A DNA stretch of 41,578 nt from JAAUTS01 sp038250235 (GCA_038250235.1 JBBSCO010000023.1:1-41578); one strand, 5' to 3'. Shown: positions 7,906-17,402, counted from the first letter of the stretch. Notes: generated by a model not told the origin, from the letters alone. Made by a program: numbers and translations.

Positions 7906-8037
7906 ACCCTAAGCGGAATTCTAAAGGGCCGCTATGAGGTGAAACCCCCATAAGACAACAGTTCAGTGAACAGCCTTTGTTTTGTTGTTCTTATGGATTC
8001 GTGTGGATTCCTTTCTATTTTCCACTAAATTTTCTCA

Positions 8038-9114
8038 ATGAATGTTCTCGTAGGACTGTCCGGTGGCGTGGACAGCAGCGTGGCGGCGGCTCTGCTGCTT
8101 CGCCAAGGCCATCGCGTGTCCGGTGCCTACATGAAGAACTGGATCAACGAGGAAAACATCGCGGGCCATTGCCCCTGGATGCAGGACATCGAAGACGCAC
8201 GCGCCGTGGCAGACAAACTCGGCATCGAATTCCGGGTGGTCAACCTGATGAAGGACTACCGCGAACGCATCGTCAACACTTTGCTGGCAGGTTACGAGGA
8301 GGGCATTACTCCGAATCCCGATGTCTTGTGCAACCGCGAAATGAAGTTCGGTGTCTTTTTGGACTACGCACTGAAGAACGGCTTCGATGTCGTGGCCACC
8401 GGCCATTACGCACGGCGCTTTGACCAAAACGGTATTGCCAAAATCCTTGAAGGCTCGGACAAGAACAAAGATCAGTCTTATTTTCTGGCCCTGCTGCAAC
8501 AAGAGCAGATTCGACGCGCCCTTTTTCCAGTGGGCGAAATACTGAAACCTGAAGTGCGGCATATCGCAGGAGAACTCGGTCTGGCCACGGCGACCAAAAA
8601 GGACAGCCAAGGCATCTGTTTCATAGGCGAAGTCAAGATGTTTGACTTCCTGAAAAACTTCATTCCCGACAAGCCGGGGAATATTGTCGATCTGAGCGGC
8701 AAAAGGCTGGGCGAACACCAGGGTCTGCACCTCTACACCCTCGGCCAGCGTAAAGGAATCCGCGTCCCTTCCAACACCGAAGGCCAGGCTTTTGTCGTGG
8801 TTGAAAAACGCCAAACCAGCAACGAGTTGGTCGTCGGCTTTGACCAACCGGAAACGGCGAAACTTTACGCGCGGCGTTGCACGCTCCATTCATTGTCCTT
8901 ATGTTTCGGCACAATGGATCAAGCCACACGCCTGGAAGCAAAACCCCGCTACCGGGCCCAGCGTCATCCCATCCTGCTCACTCCCTTGGGGGAAGGGAGG
9001 GTGGAAGTGATCTTTGACGAAGCCCAACGTGCCCTGGCCCCCGGACAGATCTGTGCGCTCTATGACGGGGAAATCCTCTTGGGCGGGGGTGTTTTTGGGG
9101 AAATCCTTTATTAG
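8038..9114 (+). CDS. mnmA: tRNA-specific 2-thiouridylase MnmA
   Basis: The 358-residue protein is a full-length MnmA, which thiolates U34 of tRNA-Lys, -Glu and -Gln using sulfur relayed from a cysteine desulfurase. Visible are the ATP pyrophosphatase loop SGGVDSS (8-14), the KNWINEENIAGHCPW segment, TPNPDVLCNREMKFG with the catalytic Cys98, ATGHYAR, KDQSYFLALL, and DSQGICFIGEV with the second catalytic Cys194, followed by the two C-terminal beta domains. A SufS-type desulfurase is encoded elsewhere in the window (25123). It starts at ATG 8038 after a 130-base gap from the divergent Thivi_2564 gene. Confidence 0.97.
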   Translation: MNVLVGLSGGVDSSVAAALLLRQGHRVSGAYMKNWINEENIAGHCPWMQDIEDARAVADKLGIEFRVVNLMKDYRERIVNTLLAGYEEGITPNPDVLCNREMKFGVFLDYALKNGFDVVATGHYARRFDQNGIAKILEGSDKNKDQSYFLALLQQEQIRRALFPVGEILKPEVRHIAGELGLATATKKDSQGICFIGEVKMFDFLKNFIPDKPGNIVDLSGKRLGEHQGLHLYTLGQRKGIRVPSNTEGQAFVVVEKRQTSNELVVGFDQPETAKLYARRCTLHSLSLCFGTMDQATRLEAKPRYRAQRHPILLTPLGEGRVEVIFDEAQRALAPGQICALYDGEILLGGGVFGEILY

Positions 9115-9170
9115 AGCCTGGTTTTCCAGAACGGTTGCCTCCTTGCACATGTGTCGATAGCCTCCTACCC

Positions 9171-11444
9171 ATGTCCGGGGATTCTTTGATCAAAGATTTT
9201 GCTGTGGTGCTCGCCGTCGCCGGCGTGACAGGCCTGATCTTCCGCCGCTTGGGACTCTCTGCTGTTGTTGGTTATCTGTTTGCAGGACTGATCATTGGAC
9301 CTTACACCCCTCCTTTCTCCCTCGTCGATGACGTCGACCGCATCAACCAACTCTCCCAGATTGGACTTGTCTTCCTGATGTTCTTTGTCGGCATGGGCCT
9401 GAGTCTCGACCGCATCCGGAAGCTCGGTGCGGCCACTGTTCTGGCCACGGCCATCACTGCGTGGATGGTGTTCAATCTCTGCTATCTGCTTTCGCTGGCT
9501 ATGGGCTGGGAAACGATCCAGGTGCTGTTCTTTGCCGCCATCTTCATGGTGTCCAGTTCCGCCATAATCGTGAAGATGCTTTCCGAAAGCGGGGAAACAC
9601 ACGAGCGCTTCGCCCTCCGGGCCCAGGGAGTCACCGTGTTGGAGGACTTGGTTGCCATAATCATGATCACTCTGCTTTCTTCCCAGATCCAATTCAGTGC
9701 AGCGGAGCCCGGCCAGGTCGGTAAAACGCTGGCCATGCTGGGAAGTTTTGTCGTTCTGGTCATGGTTGTCGGTCTGCTCTTTCTCCCCAGGATGCTCTCC
9801 CGTTTCGCCAAATCAGCAGATAGCGACCTGAAAGTCGTTTTTGTCAGCGGCATGCTCTTTGCCTCCGCCCTGGCCGCCTTGTTGGCCGGCTTTTCCGTGG
9901 CTTTGGGAGCTTTTTTGTTCGGCGTCATCGTTTCGGAGACACCGTTGAAAAGCCGGGTGGAAAAATCCCTGGGAGGAACACAGGATATCTTCGGCGCGGT
10001 CTTTTTTGTCTCCATCGGCATGCTCATCGACCTGAGAATTGTTTGGGAAAACGGCTTTCTCATTTTGGGCCTGACGCTCTTCGCCCTCTGCTCCCGCGTC
10101 CTGGCCGCCACGGTGGCCTGCCTTATCACCGGCAACAGCTGGGAAAGTTCCATCCGCGCCGCGCTGATCCTCATCCCCATTGGTGAATTTTCCTACGTCA
10201 TCGCCCAACTCGGTGTCAGTTCGGGTAATGTGCCCGATTATTTTTATGCCCTGGCCGTGGCGGCATCCCTCGCCAGTGCCATCACCGCACCCATCCTGCT
10301 CAGACACTCGGAAAGCATCGCGGGTTTTGTGCAAAGCCGAATCCCGAAAAAGCTTCTGCGCGCCGTGGAGGATTATGGCCTCTGGCTGGAATCCACTCTG
10401 GAAAAGCGTGAAAAAATGCCCTGGTGGAAACTGACCCGCGCACGCCTGGGGCAGGTGGCCGTCGAAATTTTGCTGCTGGCCGGAACCCTGAATTATTCCA
10501 GAAAATTGTATCCGGACCTAGTCAAGCTGTTGGCCGAAGCGGGGATCACTGTGCCCGGCCTCCTTTATCTCTACATGGGCGTCGTCGCGTTGATCTGTGC
10601 CACCCTGCTGATCGCCGCATGGCGGAATTGGTCGGCCATCAGCATGATTTATGCGGAAGCCCTGGCTGGCAAGGACCGCCTGAAACGCAAGTTACTGCAA
10701 AATGCTCAACAACTTGCTGGAACAGTTTTCCTGGCCTGGGTCTTTGTCGTTTCCATGCCCGGGAAAATAACTGAATCCTGGCTTTCCATACTTTTCATCC
10801 TCCTCGTAACTGTGTTCATCGTCGTGCTCTGGCGCCGTCTCGTCCGCTGGCAGAGCGCCGTGCAACACTCGCTCAATACCGCCATCACCTCGTCAGGCTC
10901 TTCCGGCGCCAGTGCCCTCGTCGTGCAACCCAAAGATTGGAACGTGGAAGTCATCGAATGTATCCTGCCCGAACTCGCCTCCGTGCGGGGCCAGAGTCCG
11001 GCCATGATCGGCCTCCGCGCCCGCTTTGGCTGCGCCCTGGTGGAAATCGAGCGGCAAGGCGTTCGCATCACCAACCCGCGACCTGACACCCTACTCTTCC
11101 CCGGCGACACACTCCTGCTTTTCGGCACGGAGGAACAGACCACCTCGGCCCGCCGTTTTCTGCTGGATGAAAAAGAGGAGACGGAATCGGAAAAGGATTT
11201 CGATGCCATCGGCCTGCAAACCCTGCGGGTCCCGGAAGGCAGCCCCCGGCTCGGAAGCTTCCTGAGAGATCTCGGCCTCACCGAGACACTCAATGCCCAG
11301 ATCCTTGGCATCCGCAGAGGGAAACAAGAGTTCCTGAATCCTAGCGGTAAGGATGTCCTCCTGGCCGATGACGAACTTCTGGTTCTGACCAGTGACAGCG
11401 GAGCCGAACGCTTTCGCTCCTGGTTGAAGGACGGGACTGTTTAA
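9171..11444 (+). CDS. CPA2-type cation/proton antiporter with two RCK_C domains
   Basis: I choose ATG 9171 (MSGDSLIKDFAVVLAVAGV), giving 757 residues; the frame opens 36 bases earlier at a TTG without family support. The first roughly 390 residues form a Na+/H+ exchanger domain of the CPA2/KefB type with about 12 membrane segments, including VGYLFAGLIIGPYTPP, GLVFLMFFVGMGLSLDRIRK, SSSAIIVKMLSESGE and VTVLEDLVAIIMI. Three further membrane segments follow at about 425-590. The C-terminus has two TrkA-C (RCK_C) domains at about 612-680 and 690-755. Unlike KefB/KefC there is no NAD-binding TrkA-N domain between membrane and tail. It probably exchanges K+ or Na+ for protons under ligand control; the cation is inference. 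Confidence 0.88.
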   Translation: MSGDSLIKDFAVVLAVAGVTGLIFRRLGLSAVVGYLFAGLIIGPYTPPFSLVDDVDRINQLSQIGLVFLMFFVGMGLSLDRIRKLGAATVLATAITAWMVFNLCYLLSLAMGWETIQVLFFAAIFMVSSSAIIVKMLSESGETHERFALRAQGVTVLEDLVAIIMITLLSSQIQFSAAEPGQVGKTLAMLGSFVVLVMVVGLLFLPRMLSRFAKSADSDLKVVFVSGMLFASALAALLAGFSVALGAFLFGVIVSETPLKSRVEKSLGGTQDIFGAVFFVSIGMLIDLRIVWENGFLILGLTLFALCSRVLAATVACLITGNSWESSIRAALILIPIGEFSYVIAQLGVSSGNVPDYFYALAVAASLASAITAPILLRHSESIAGFVQSRIPKKLLRAVEDYGLWLESTLEKREKMPWWKLTRARLGQVAVEILLLAGTLNYSRKLYPDLVKLLAEAGITVPGLLYLYMGVVALICATLLIAAWRNWSAISMIYAEALAGKDRLKRKLLQNAQQLAGTVFLAWVFVVSMPGKITESWLSILFILLVTVFIVVLWRRLVRWQSAVQHSLNTAITSSGSSGASALVVQPKDWNVEVIECILPELASVRGQSPAMIGLRARFGCALVEIERQGVRITNPRPDTLLFPGDTLLLFGTEEQTTSARRFLLDEKEETESEKDFDAIGLQTLRVPEGSPRLGSFLRDLGLTETLNAQILGIRRGKQEFLNPSGKDVLLADDELLVLTSDSGAERFRSWLKDGTV

Positions 11445-11481
11445 AGTTGTCCGGTCTGGCCTGATCCTTTTTACTGGATCC

Positions 11482-12270
11482 ATGATTTCAATCCCGCTCT
11501 GGCCTGAACCGACCCCCTATGCATTAGGCACTGAATCCCACGACCAGCCCTCCCTCGAAATCTACGAACCTTTCGGAACGACATTTAAAGACTGCGCCGT
11601 CCTTGTCCTCCCGGGTGGTGGTTACGAGTCTCTTTCCGGCCAGGAAGGTGAAGGCTTTGCCGGGATGTTCCAGCTCTGGGGCTTCAAGACATTTGTCCTC
11701 CAATATCGTCTCGGTTCCAAGGGCTACCGCCATCCCGTCATGCTTAACGATGCCGCCCGTGCCCTTAGAACCGTTCGCTCCAAAGCTTCCGAGTTCGGCT
11801 TCAGCCCGCAAAAGATCGTCGTTATCGGCTCCTCTGCGGGCGGTCATCTGGCGGCAACTCTTCTCACCCACTGGACGCACGGCCGCCCCGATGATCCCGA
11901 CCCCGTGGAGCGGATCAGTTCACGCCCTGACCTCGGGGTTCTTTGCTATCCGGTGATCACCATGGGGAAATTCACCCATGAAGGTTCCAGAAACAATCTT
12001 CTAGGGGAAAAGCCCGACTTGGATCTGCTTGATAGGCTCTCAGCAGAAAAACAGGTGACAGCCCTTACACCTCCCTGCTTTGTCTGGCACACCGTTGAAG
12101 ACGAACTGGTTCCGGTCGAAAACGCCCTGCTCTTCAGCCAGGCCCTGCGCAAAGCGGCAGTGCCTTTCGAACTGCATATTTATCAGGAAGGAGCACACGG
12201 CCTGGGGATGAAAGACGGCCACCCATGGATTGACGATTGTCGGCGATGGCTTCTGAAACGTCTCGCCTGA
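11482..12270 (+). CDS. Alpha/beta-hydrolase esterase (acetylxylan-esterase-like)
   Basis: The 262-residue protein is a compact alpha/beta-hydrolase. The oxyanion-hole motif LPGGGYESLSG (about 43-53), the nucleophile elbow VIGSSAGGHLA with Ser118, the acidic residue in HTVEDELVPVEN and the histidine in QEGAHGLGM make a complete catalytic triad. The HPGGGY-like opening and short length place it near the carbohydrate esterase/lipase group often annotated as xylan esterases. No signal peptide is present, so it acts in the cytoplasm. It starts 37 bases after the antiporter gene. Confidence 0.85.
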   Translation: MISIPLWPEPTPYALGTESHDQPSLEIYEPFGTTFKDCAVLVLPGGGYESLSGQEGEGFAGMFQLWGFKTFVLQYRLGSKGYRHPVMLNDAARALRTVRSKASEFGFSPQKIVVIGSSAGGHLAATLLTHWTHGRPDDPDPVERISSRPDLGVLCYPVITMGKFTHEGSRNNLLGEKPDLDLLDRLSAEKQVTALTPPCFVWHTVEDELVPVENALLFSQALRKAAVPFELHIYQEGAHGLGMKDGHPWIDDCRRWLLKRLA

Positions 12271-12479
12271 AGTGGAAGTTTGGGAGGGTTTGGCAAGGAT
12301 AGGGAGTCCCCTCTGTCAATTGTTCCAACTTAGGCGCAGCAGGTTCTGCTGAAACTGCCTGTCTTGTGCCTCCTGGGTAAAACTGAAGTCCCTGAATCCT
12401 GCCGATAATCCCCCTTATCCTGAAGGCTTACTGGATTCCAGTCTTGTCAGATAGTCGGCGGAACTGCCACCCTCAGCCC

Positions 12480-13313
12480 ATGCCTCCCCGCATTTTTTAT
12501 CAAAGCTCGCTACCCCGCTCCGGCTCCACACTGCTACAAAATATCCTGGCCCAAAACCCGGATTTTTATGTCACCCCCACCTCCGGCTTGCTGGAGCTGA
12601 TTTTCGGCGCCCGCAGCAATTACAGCAACTGCCCCGAGTTCAAGGCCCAGGATCCCGACCTCATGCGCAAGGGCTTCTACCGCTTCTGCCGTGACGGGAT
12701 GAACGGTTATTACCAGGCCATCACGGACAAACCCTGTGTCATGGACAAATCACGCGGCTGGGGCGTCCACTTCGATCTTCTGACCAACATTTTCGGATCC
12801 GAACCCAAAATCATCTGCATGGTGCGGGATCTGCGCCAGATCCTTTCCTCCATGGAAAAGAAGTTCCGCCAGAACCCGGACAAACATCAGGCCGTTGAAA
12901 ACCACAGCAAGATGACGGGAAATACCACCTTCAAGCGTGTCGTCAGCTCTCTGCAATCCCCTCCGGTCGGATTGGCAATGGATCGCGTCCTTGAAATCCA
13001 TCAACGAGGCCATGCCGCGAAGATGCTTTTCCTCCGTTTCGAGGATCTCACCGCAGATCCGGCCAAATCCCTCCAGCAGATTTACAGCTACCTCGGGCTT
13101 TCCGTATACAAACATGACTTCAGCAAGGTGGAACAGGCCACCCAGGAAGATGATATTGTTTATGGCATGCCCGGCCTACATGAGATCCGCCCCAACGTGG
13201 CGCCCCTGAAAAATGATTTCATGGAGGTTCTCGGCCGCGACGCCGTCCAGTATGTGGAAAAAAACCATGCCTGGTATTTCCAGCGCTTCGGCTATGTCCC
13301 AGTGGCGGGCTGA
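12480..13313 (+). CDS. Sulfotransferase family protein
   Basis: Start chosen at ATG 12480 (MPPRIFYQSSLPRSGSTLLQ), giving 277 residues; the earlier TTG at 12444 adds an unconserved leader. The motif SSLPRSGSTLLQNILAQNP is the PAPS 5'-phosphosulfate loop. IICMVRDLRQILSSMEKKFR is the 3'-phosphate-binding region, and FLRFEDLTADPAKSLQQIYSYLGL is the usual C-terminal block. The product probably moves sulfate from PAPS to a carbohydrate or other hydroxyl; the acceptor is unknown. It is a free-standing gene with about 200 bases before it that hold a small CAGCAG/CTGCTG hairpin (12337-12351) and nothing else I can identify. Confidence 0.88.
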   Translation: MPPRIFYQSSLPRSGSTLLQNILAQNPDFYVTPTSGLLELIFGARSNYSNCPEFKAQDPDLMRKGFYRFCRDGMNGYYQAITDKPCVMDKSRGWGVHFDLLTNIFGSEPKIICMVRDLRQILSSMEKKFRQNPDKHQAVENHSKMTGNTTFKRVVSSLQSPPVGLAMDRVLEIHQRGHAAKMLFLRFEDLTADPAKSLQQIYSYLGLSVYKHDFSKVEQATQEDDIVYGMPGLHEIRPNVAPLKNDFMEVLGRDAVQYVEKNHAWYFQRFGYVPVAG

Positions 13314-13375
13314 GCCTCAGGAATACAGCCCTCTTTTTTATGGGCTAATGATATTTACCCGTTAATTTGACCGGG

Positions 13376-14131
13376 ATGAAGTATATCTCCTGGAACGTCA
13401 ACGGTATCCGCTCCTGCCAGGGCAAAGGCTTTGAAGCGTTTGTCCGCAACGAAAATCCCGACATCCTCTGCCTGCAGGAAGTCAAAGCGGAGCCGCATCA
13501 GGTCAAACTCGACATCGATCCCGCCTACCGGATCTTCTGGCATCATGCCGAAAAAAAGGGCTACTCCGGCACCGCTATTCTGAGCAAAAGGGAACCCATC
13601 TCCGTCTGCTACGGTCTGGGGCTTCCCGATCACGACAGGGAGGGCCGTGTCATAACACTGGAATTCAACGACTCATATCTGGTCAATGTTTACACCCCCA
13701 ACTCCAAAGACGAACTGCAACGTCTTCCCTACCGTCACAAGGAGTGGGACATCCTCTTTCTACAGCACCTGTTGAAGCTGGAAAAACAGAAGCCGGTGAT
13801 TTTCTGCGGCGACCTGAACGTGGCCCACAACGAAATTGATCTGGCCAGGCCCAAGGAAAACCGATTTTCCGCCGGCTTCACCAACGAAGAGCGGGAAGGC
13901 TTTTCAAATATCGTCAAAGCCGGATTCATTGACACCTTCAGAGAATTTGAAAAGGGCCATGGCCACTATACTTGGTGGAGCTACCGGGCTGGGGCCCGCG
14001 AGCGGAACGTGGGCTGGAGAATCGATTACTGGTGCATCTCACCCAAACACAGACCCGGCCTGAAAAAAGGTTGGATCATGCCCCACATCACCGGTTCGGA
14101 TCATTGTCCTGTGGCAATGGTTTTGGATTAA
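13376..14131 (+). CDS. xth: Exodeoxyribonuclease III
   Basis: The protein of 251 residues from ATG 13376 is an ExoIII/APE1-family AP endonuclease and 3'-5' exonuclease of base-excision repair. Signature residues are all present: SWNVNGIRS with Asn7, ILCLQEVKAE with Glu35, YTPNSKDELQRLPYRH, VIFCGDLNVAH, WRIDYWCIS and the terminal SDHCPVAM with the catalytic Asp-His pair. The opening MKYISWNVNGIR is the canonical N-terminus, which is why the TTG nine bases earlier is rejected. Confidence 0.96.
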   Translation: MKYISWNVNGIRSCQGKGFEAFVRNENPDILCLQEVKAEPHQVKLDIDPAYRIFWHHAEKKGYSGTAILSKREPISVCYGLGLPDHDREGRVITLEFNDSYLVNVYTPNSKDELQRLPYRHKEWDILFLQHLLKLEKQKPVIFCGDLNVAHNEIDLARPKENRFSAGFTNEEREGFSNIVKAGFIDTFREFEKGHGHYTWWSYRAGARERNVGWRIDYWCISPKHRPGLKKGWIMPHITGSDHCPVAMVLD

Positions 14132-14233
14132 TTAAGTCCCCCAGAAACACCCTAAACTCCGCTTAACCTTGTTGTTTTCTTAATTGGCGATTTTTAGTGC
14201 CATTGGCGACCTATCACCTTCTTCGAGTTATTT

Positions 14234-14473
14234 ATGGATGAAGAGTTTAAAGAAGCGGCCATTCAAGACTGGGAAAAGCTACGGACTTGGAAAATGCCTT
14301 TCGGAAAATTTTCCGGACGTTACCTCTACGATATTCCAGCGGAATACCTCTGCTGGTTCGAGCAGAAAGGCTGGCCGGAGGGGGATCTGGGCCGCTTGCT
14401 GCGGATCGTCCTGGAAGCCAAGCGCGAGGGCGCAGAAAAAGCTTTCGATGCGCTCAGAAAAAATGCTGACTGA
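14234..14473 (+). CDS. DUF3820 family protein
   Basis: The 79-residue protein contains MPFGKFSGRYLYDIPAEYLC and WFEQKGWPEGDLGRLL, the defining blocks of DUF3820 (described as a putative quorum-sensing-regulated virulence factor in Pseudomonas; function not settled). The short basic 'MPFGK' start of the domain follows an acidic helix of 20 residues. It stands about 100 bases after the exonuclease gene and converges on the yjbQ-type gene. Confidence 0.88.
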   Translation: MDEEFKEAAIQDWEKLRTWKMPFGKFSGRYLYDIPAEYLCWFEQKGWPEGDLGRLLRIVLEAKREGAEKAFDALRKNAD

Positions 14474-14523
14474 TTTGATACACTACCCAGCTACTTAAAA
14501 CTTTGAACCTGGAAACGTAAACG

Positions 14524-14943
14524 TCAGTCTCCCATCACATTCACCCAGACCGTCCGTTGATGCGGGGCCCGACGGTGTTCAAAAACGAAAATCCCCTGCC
14601 AGGTTCCCAGACACAAGTTTCCGTTGGCAATCGGAACCACCTCACTGGTCCGGGTCAGCACCATCCGGATATGGCTGGTCATGTCATCCGGTCCTTCCAT
14701 CGTGTGCACAAACCCCGGCTTGTCTTCCGGCACCAGATCCTCGAAGTACTTGTGTAGATCCGTGCGGGCCGAAGGGTCCGCATTCTCAAAGATAATCAGA
14801 CTAGCACTCGTATGAGCGATGAAAACCGTGACCGTCCCCTGCTTGACTCCGGACTCCGTCACCGCCTCCCTCACCTGATCCGTAATTTCATAGGTGCCCT
14901 TGCCCCGGGTTTTGACCATGAACGATGTGCTCTGGGAAATCAT
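14524..14943 (-). CDS. YjbQ/UPF0047 family protein
   Basis: I choose ATG 14943 (MISQSTSFMVKTRGKG), giving 139 residues, close to the 138 of E. coli YjbQ; the frame continues upstream to a GTG at 14967. Family hallmarks are VTVFIAHTSASLIIFEN, PDDMTSHIRMVLTRTS and NLCLGTWQGIFVFEHRRAPH. YjbQ-like proteins form trimers with a conserved His/Cys pocket and carry a weak thiamine-phosphate synthase activity; the true role is uncertain. Confidence 0.93.
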   Translation of the reverse strand: MISQSTSFMVKTRGKGTYEITDQVREAVTESGVKQGTVTVFIAHTSASLIIFENADPSARTDLHKYFEDLVPEDKPGFVHTMEGPDDMTSHIRMVLTRTSEVVPIANGNLCLGTWQGIFVFEHRRAPHQRTVWVNVMGD

Positions 14944-15045
14944 TGCTTTATTCAAGAGTAAGGGCACCCGATGTCCAAATGTTTTGGAAGTATTTTCATT
15001 TCGTCGTGATAGCAGGGCAGCACAGCCTGCCGCCGCCGCGTTTCA

Positions 15046-15071
15046 TCCACCTTGGCTAAAGCTACGGCGGA
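15046..15071. repeat. REP-like imperfect palindrome
   Basis: The arms TCCACCTTGGCT and AGCTACGGCGGA flank an AA and pair in 9 of 12 positions plus one wobble. Elements of the type TCCNCC...GGNGGA with a GCT-aa-AGC centre recur between genes in many bacterial genomes, so I take this as one copy of a dispersed repeat. It lies in the 216-base space before the ABC1 kinase gene. Only one copy is visible in this window. Confidence 0.45.
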
Positions 15072-15159
15072 CGGGCCGAAACACCCTCCAAAGATTTCAA
15101 ATGGGGGCAATAGTAAGTTTTGGATTCGCCTTCCCTCTGCGCTTGGCTAGACTGGGCTG

Positions 15160-16908
15160 ATGTTCACTGACCCCCTCAAATCTGCCGCTGATACCTGGTC
15201 CCAGGTTCCGCGTTACCGTGAAATTTTCAAGGTATTCTACAAGTTTGGCTTTTCCGACTTCCTGCAATTCCTGCATCTACAGGCGCTTTCCGACGTGTTG
15301 GCCCTGCCCCTGACCGAAGAGGAAAGAAAGCTTCAGGAAAAGCCAACGGCCGTGCGCTTCCGCATGGCTTTGGAAGAACTCGGTCCCACCTTTGTCAAAA
15401 TGGGGCAGATACTCAGTTCCCGTCGCGACCTGATGGATGAAACCTTCCACAAGGAACTCCGCAAGCTCCAGGCCCATGTGGCTCCCATCTCCGGCGAGGT
15501 GGCTTGGGAAGTTCTGACGGCGGAACTGGGCGTTGATCCCGCCCGGATCTTCAAAACGTTCAAGATGAAACCCTTGGCCGCTGCATCCATCGGCCAGGTT
15601 CATCAAGCCACCTTGCAGGACGGTGCCCAGGTCGTGGTCAAAATCCAAAGACCTGACATCCGCGAGACTATTGACAAAGACCTGGCCATCATGGCGGAGA
15701 TTGCCCGTCTCTTGGACAAATACGTGGAAAGCCTTGCGGTCCTGAACCCCGTAGCGGTTGTCCGGGATTTTTCCAAAACCCTGCTCAAGGAACTCGACTA
15801 CCTCAACGAGGCCAAGAACATGAAGCAGATGCGGGAGGAGTTCGAAGATGATCCCAGCCTGCGCGTTCCCGAATGGTATGAGGAATTCAGCACGTCCAAG
15901 GTCCTTACAATGGAATACCTGAAGGGCCACCCCATCGACAAGCCCGTCACTCTGGAAAGCCACGGCATTGATCCCATCAAGCTTTCTGAAAACATCAGCA
16001 AACTGATTTACAAGCAGGTCCTGGATCATGGATTCTTCCACGCCGATCCTCATCCAGGCAACATGTCGGTGCAGGACGACGGAACCGTCATCCTCTACGA
16101 CTTCGGCATGATGGGTAAACTGACCCCCTCTTTTCGCGAAGATATCGCCGACCTGGTTACGTCGCTGACCGATCGGGATGCGCGCACGCTGATGTTTGCT
16201 GTTATCGGGATGTCAGAGCAGAGTTTTGTGGACGATCCCCTGCAGTTCGAGGAGGATCTGGAATCCTTCAGTGAGAATCATCTGAACAAACCGCTCAAGG
16301 ACATCAAGGTGGGCCATGTCCTCAATCGTCTACTCGACCTTCTGATGAAGTATAAACTGCGGATGAAATCCAATTTTTACCTTGGGGTCAAAGCCCTTTC
16401 CCAGGTCGAGGACATCGGTATGGCCCTGAACCCCGATCTGAATTTCATCGAGCTGGGCAAACCCTACGCGCGGAAAATGTTCACCGACAAGATGAGCTTC
16501 GGCCGCATCAAGAGCAGCCTTTCCAAGCTGGCTATCGAAGGGATCCGATTCGCGGAAAACATTCCGGGCGACTTTAAGGAACTCTATTCAAGGATCCGCA
16601 GCGGCAACATCAGCATCCCGATCGAGCATAAAGTAAATCCGGAAGGGTTTGAACCGATGCGGGCCACGCTGGATCAGATTGCCAACCGCCTGGCTGAAGC
16701 GATTCTGACCGCAGCGGTGCTGATCTGCTCAAGCATCCTGATTCTTTCGGGCATACCTCCCGCAATTTATGATATTCCCGCTATTGGATTGATAGGACTT
16801 ATCCTGGGAGTCTATATGACCATGCGCCTTTCTGTCGCCATCTGGCGACGGAGCGGGCTGGACCGGGAGCACGACAAGAAGCCTAAAGCTTCTTCAAGCC
16901 GTCGCTGA
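15160..16908 (+). CDS. ABC1/AarF (UbiB-like) family kinase
   Basis: The 582-residue protein has the atypical kinase fold of the UbiB/ADCK family. Its hallmark KxGQ motif appears in LGPTFVKMGQILSSRRDLM, the Ala-rich nucleotide loop in AAASIGQVHQA, the ion-pair lysine in VVVKIQRPDI, HGFFHADPHPGNM as the catalytic loop and ILYDFGMMG as the metal-binding DFG-like motif. The C-terminus (about 500-555) has two membrane helices, as in UbiB, so it is anchored at the inner membrane. UbiB-type ATPases support ubiquinone or other isoprenoid lipid metabolism. The 3' end overlaps the convergent histone-like gene by 26 bases. Confidence 0.93.
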   Translation: MFTDPLKSAADTWSQVPRYREIFKVFYKFGFSDFLQFLHLQALSDVLALPLTEEERKLQEKPTAVRFRMALEELGPTFVKMGQILSSRRDLMDETFHKELRKLQAHVAPISGEVAWEVLTAELGVDPARIFKTFKMKPLAAASIGQVHQATLQDGAQVVVKIQRPDIRETIDKDLAIMAEIARLLDKYVESLAVLNPVAVVRDFSKTLLKELDYLNEAKNMKQMREEFEDDPSLRVPEWYEEFSTSKVLTMEYLKGHPIDKPVTLESHGIDPIKLSENISKLIYKQVLDHGFFHADPHPGNMSVQDDGTVILYDFGMMGKLTPSFREDIADLVTSLTDRDARTLMFAVIGMSEQSFVDDPLQFEEDLESFSENHLNKPLKDIKVGHVLNRLLDLLMKYKLRMKSNFYLGVKALSQVEDIGMALNPDLNFIELGKPYARKMFTDKMSFGRIKSSLSKLAIEGIRFAENIPGDFKELYSRIRSGNISIPIEHKVNPEGFEPMRATLDQIANRLAEAILTAAVLICSSILILSGIPPAIYDIPAIGLIGLILGVYMTMRLSVAIWRRSGLDREHDKKPKASSSRR

Positions 16909-17335
16909 AGGTATCCGATGTTCCTGTGATGATGGAATGAAGAACCTTGCTGGTAGAATCCACCAGGCCCAGGCCTTCTGTTTTCACCATACTGCGGCCC
17001 TCGGCTGTTTTTTCTTCCGTCTTGACCACGGCTTTCTTCAGGAGATTCGCCCCGGAGTTGATAAGGTTGATTACAGGGGTGACGTTCTTTTTGACGCTGC
17101 GCTTGGCCGGACGCTTTTTTGGAAAAATCTTTTTAACGGAAGCTTTTGGGGCGATCGTCTTTTTCTTGGCCGGATTTTTGGATGATTTCTTTTTGGTGCC
17201 AACAGCTGCGCGGTTGATGGTCCTGGCCGATCGCTTGACTTCTTTATTGGCGGCCTTGGCGGTTTTTACGGCTTTACGGGCCACTTTTTTCACAGCTTTT
17301 TTCACGGAATTTGAGGAGCGTTTTTTAACAGTCAT
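16883..17335 (-). CDS. Histone H1-like lysine-rich DNA-binding protein
   Basis: The first 85 residues of this 150-residue protein are made almost wholly of Lys, Ala, Arg, Val and Ser in repeated KKAVKKVA / KKRPAKRSVKK type units, as in the C-terminal tail of eukaryotic H1 and bacterial Hc1/AlgP-like proteins. The last 60 residues are less basic and may fold (NLINSGANLLKKAVVKTEEK onward). A role in compacting DNA or RNA binding is inference from composition. The 3' end overlaps the convergent AarF-like gene by 26 bases. Confidence 0.7.
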   Translation of the reverse strand: MTVKKRSSNSVKKAVKKVARKAVKTAKAANKEVKRSARTINRAAVGTKKKSSKNPAKKKTIAPKASVKKIFPKKRPAKRSVKKNVTPVINLINSGANLLKKAVVKTEEKTAEGRSMVKTEGLGLVDSTSKVLHSIITGTSDTFSDGLKKL

Positions 17336-17402
17336 ACCTTACTGACTAGCACAAAGGGTGCCTGTGACCAGTTTCGATTTAATAATTCGCCCAAAATGAT
17401 GT

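Noticed and set aside
8035..8889. 284-codon minus-strand frame
   Set aside because: Antisense to mnmA, whose motifs are unambiguous.
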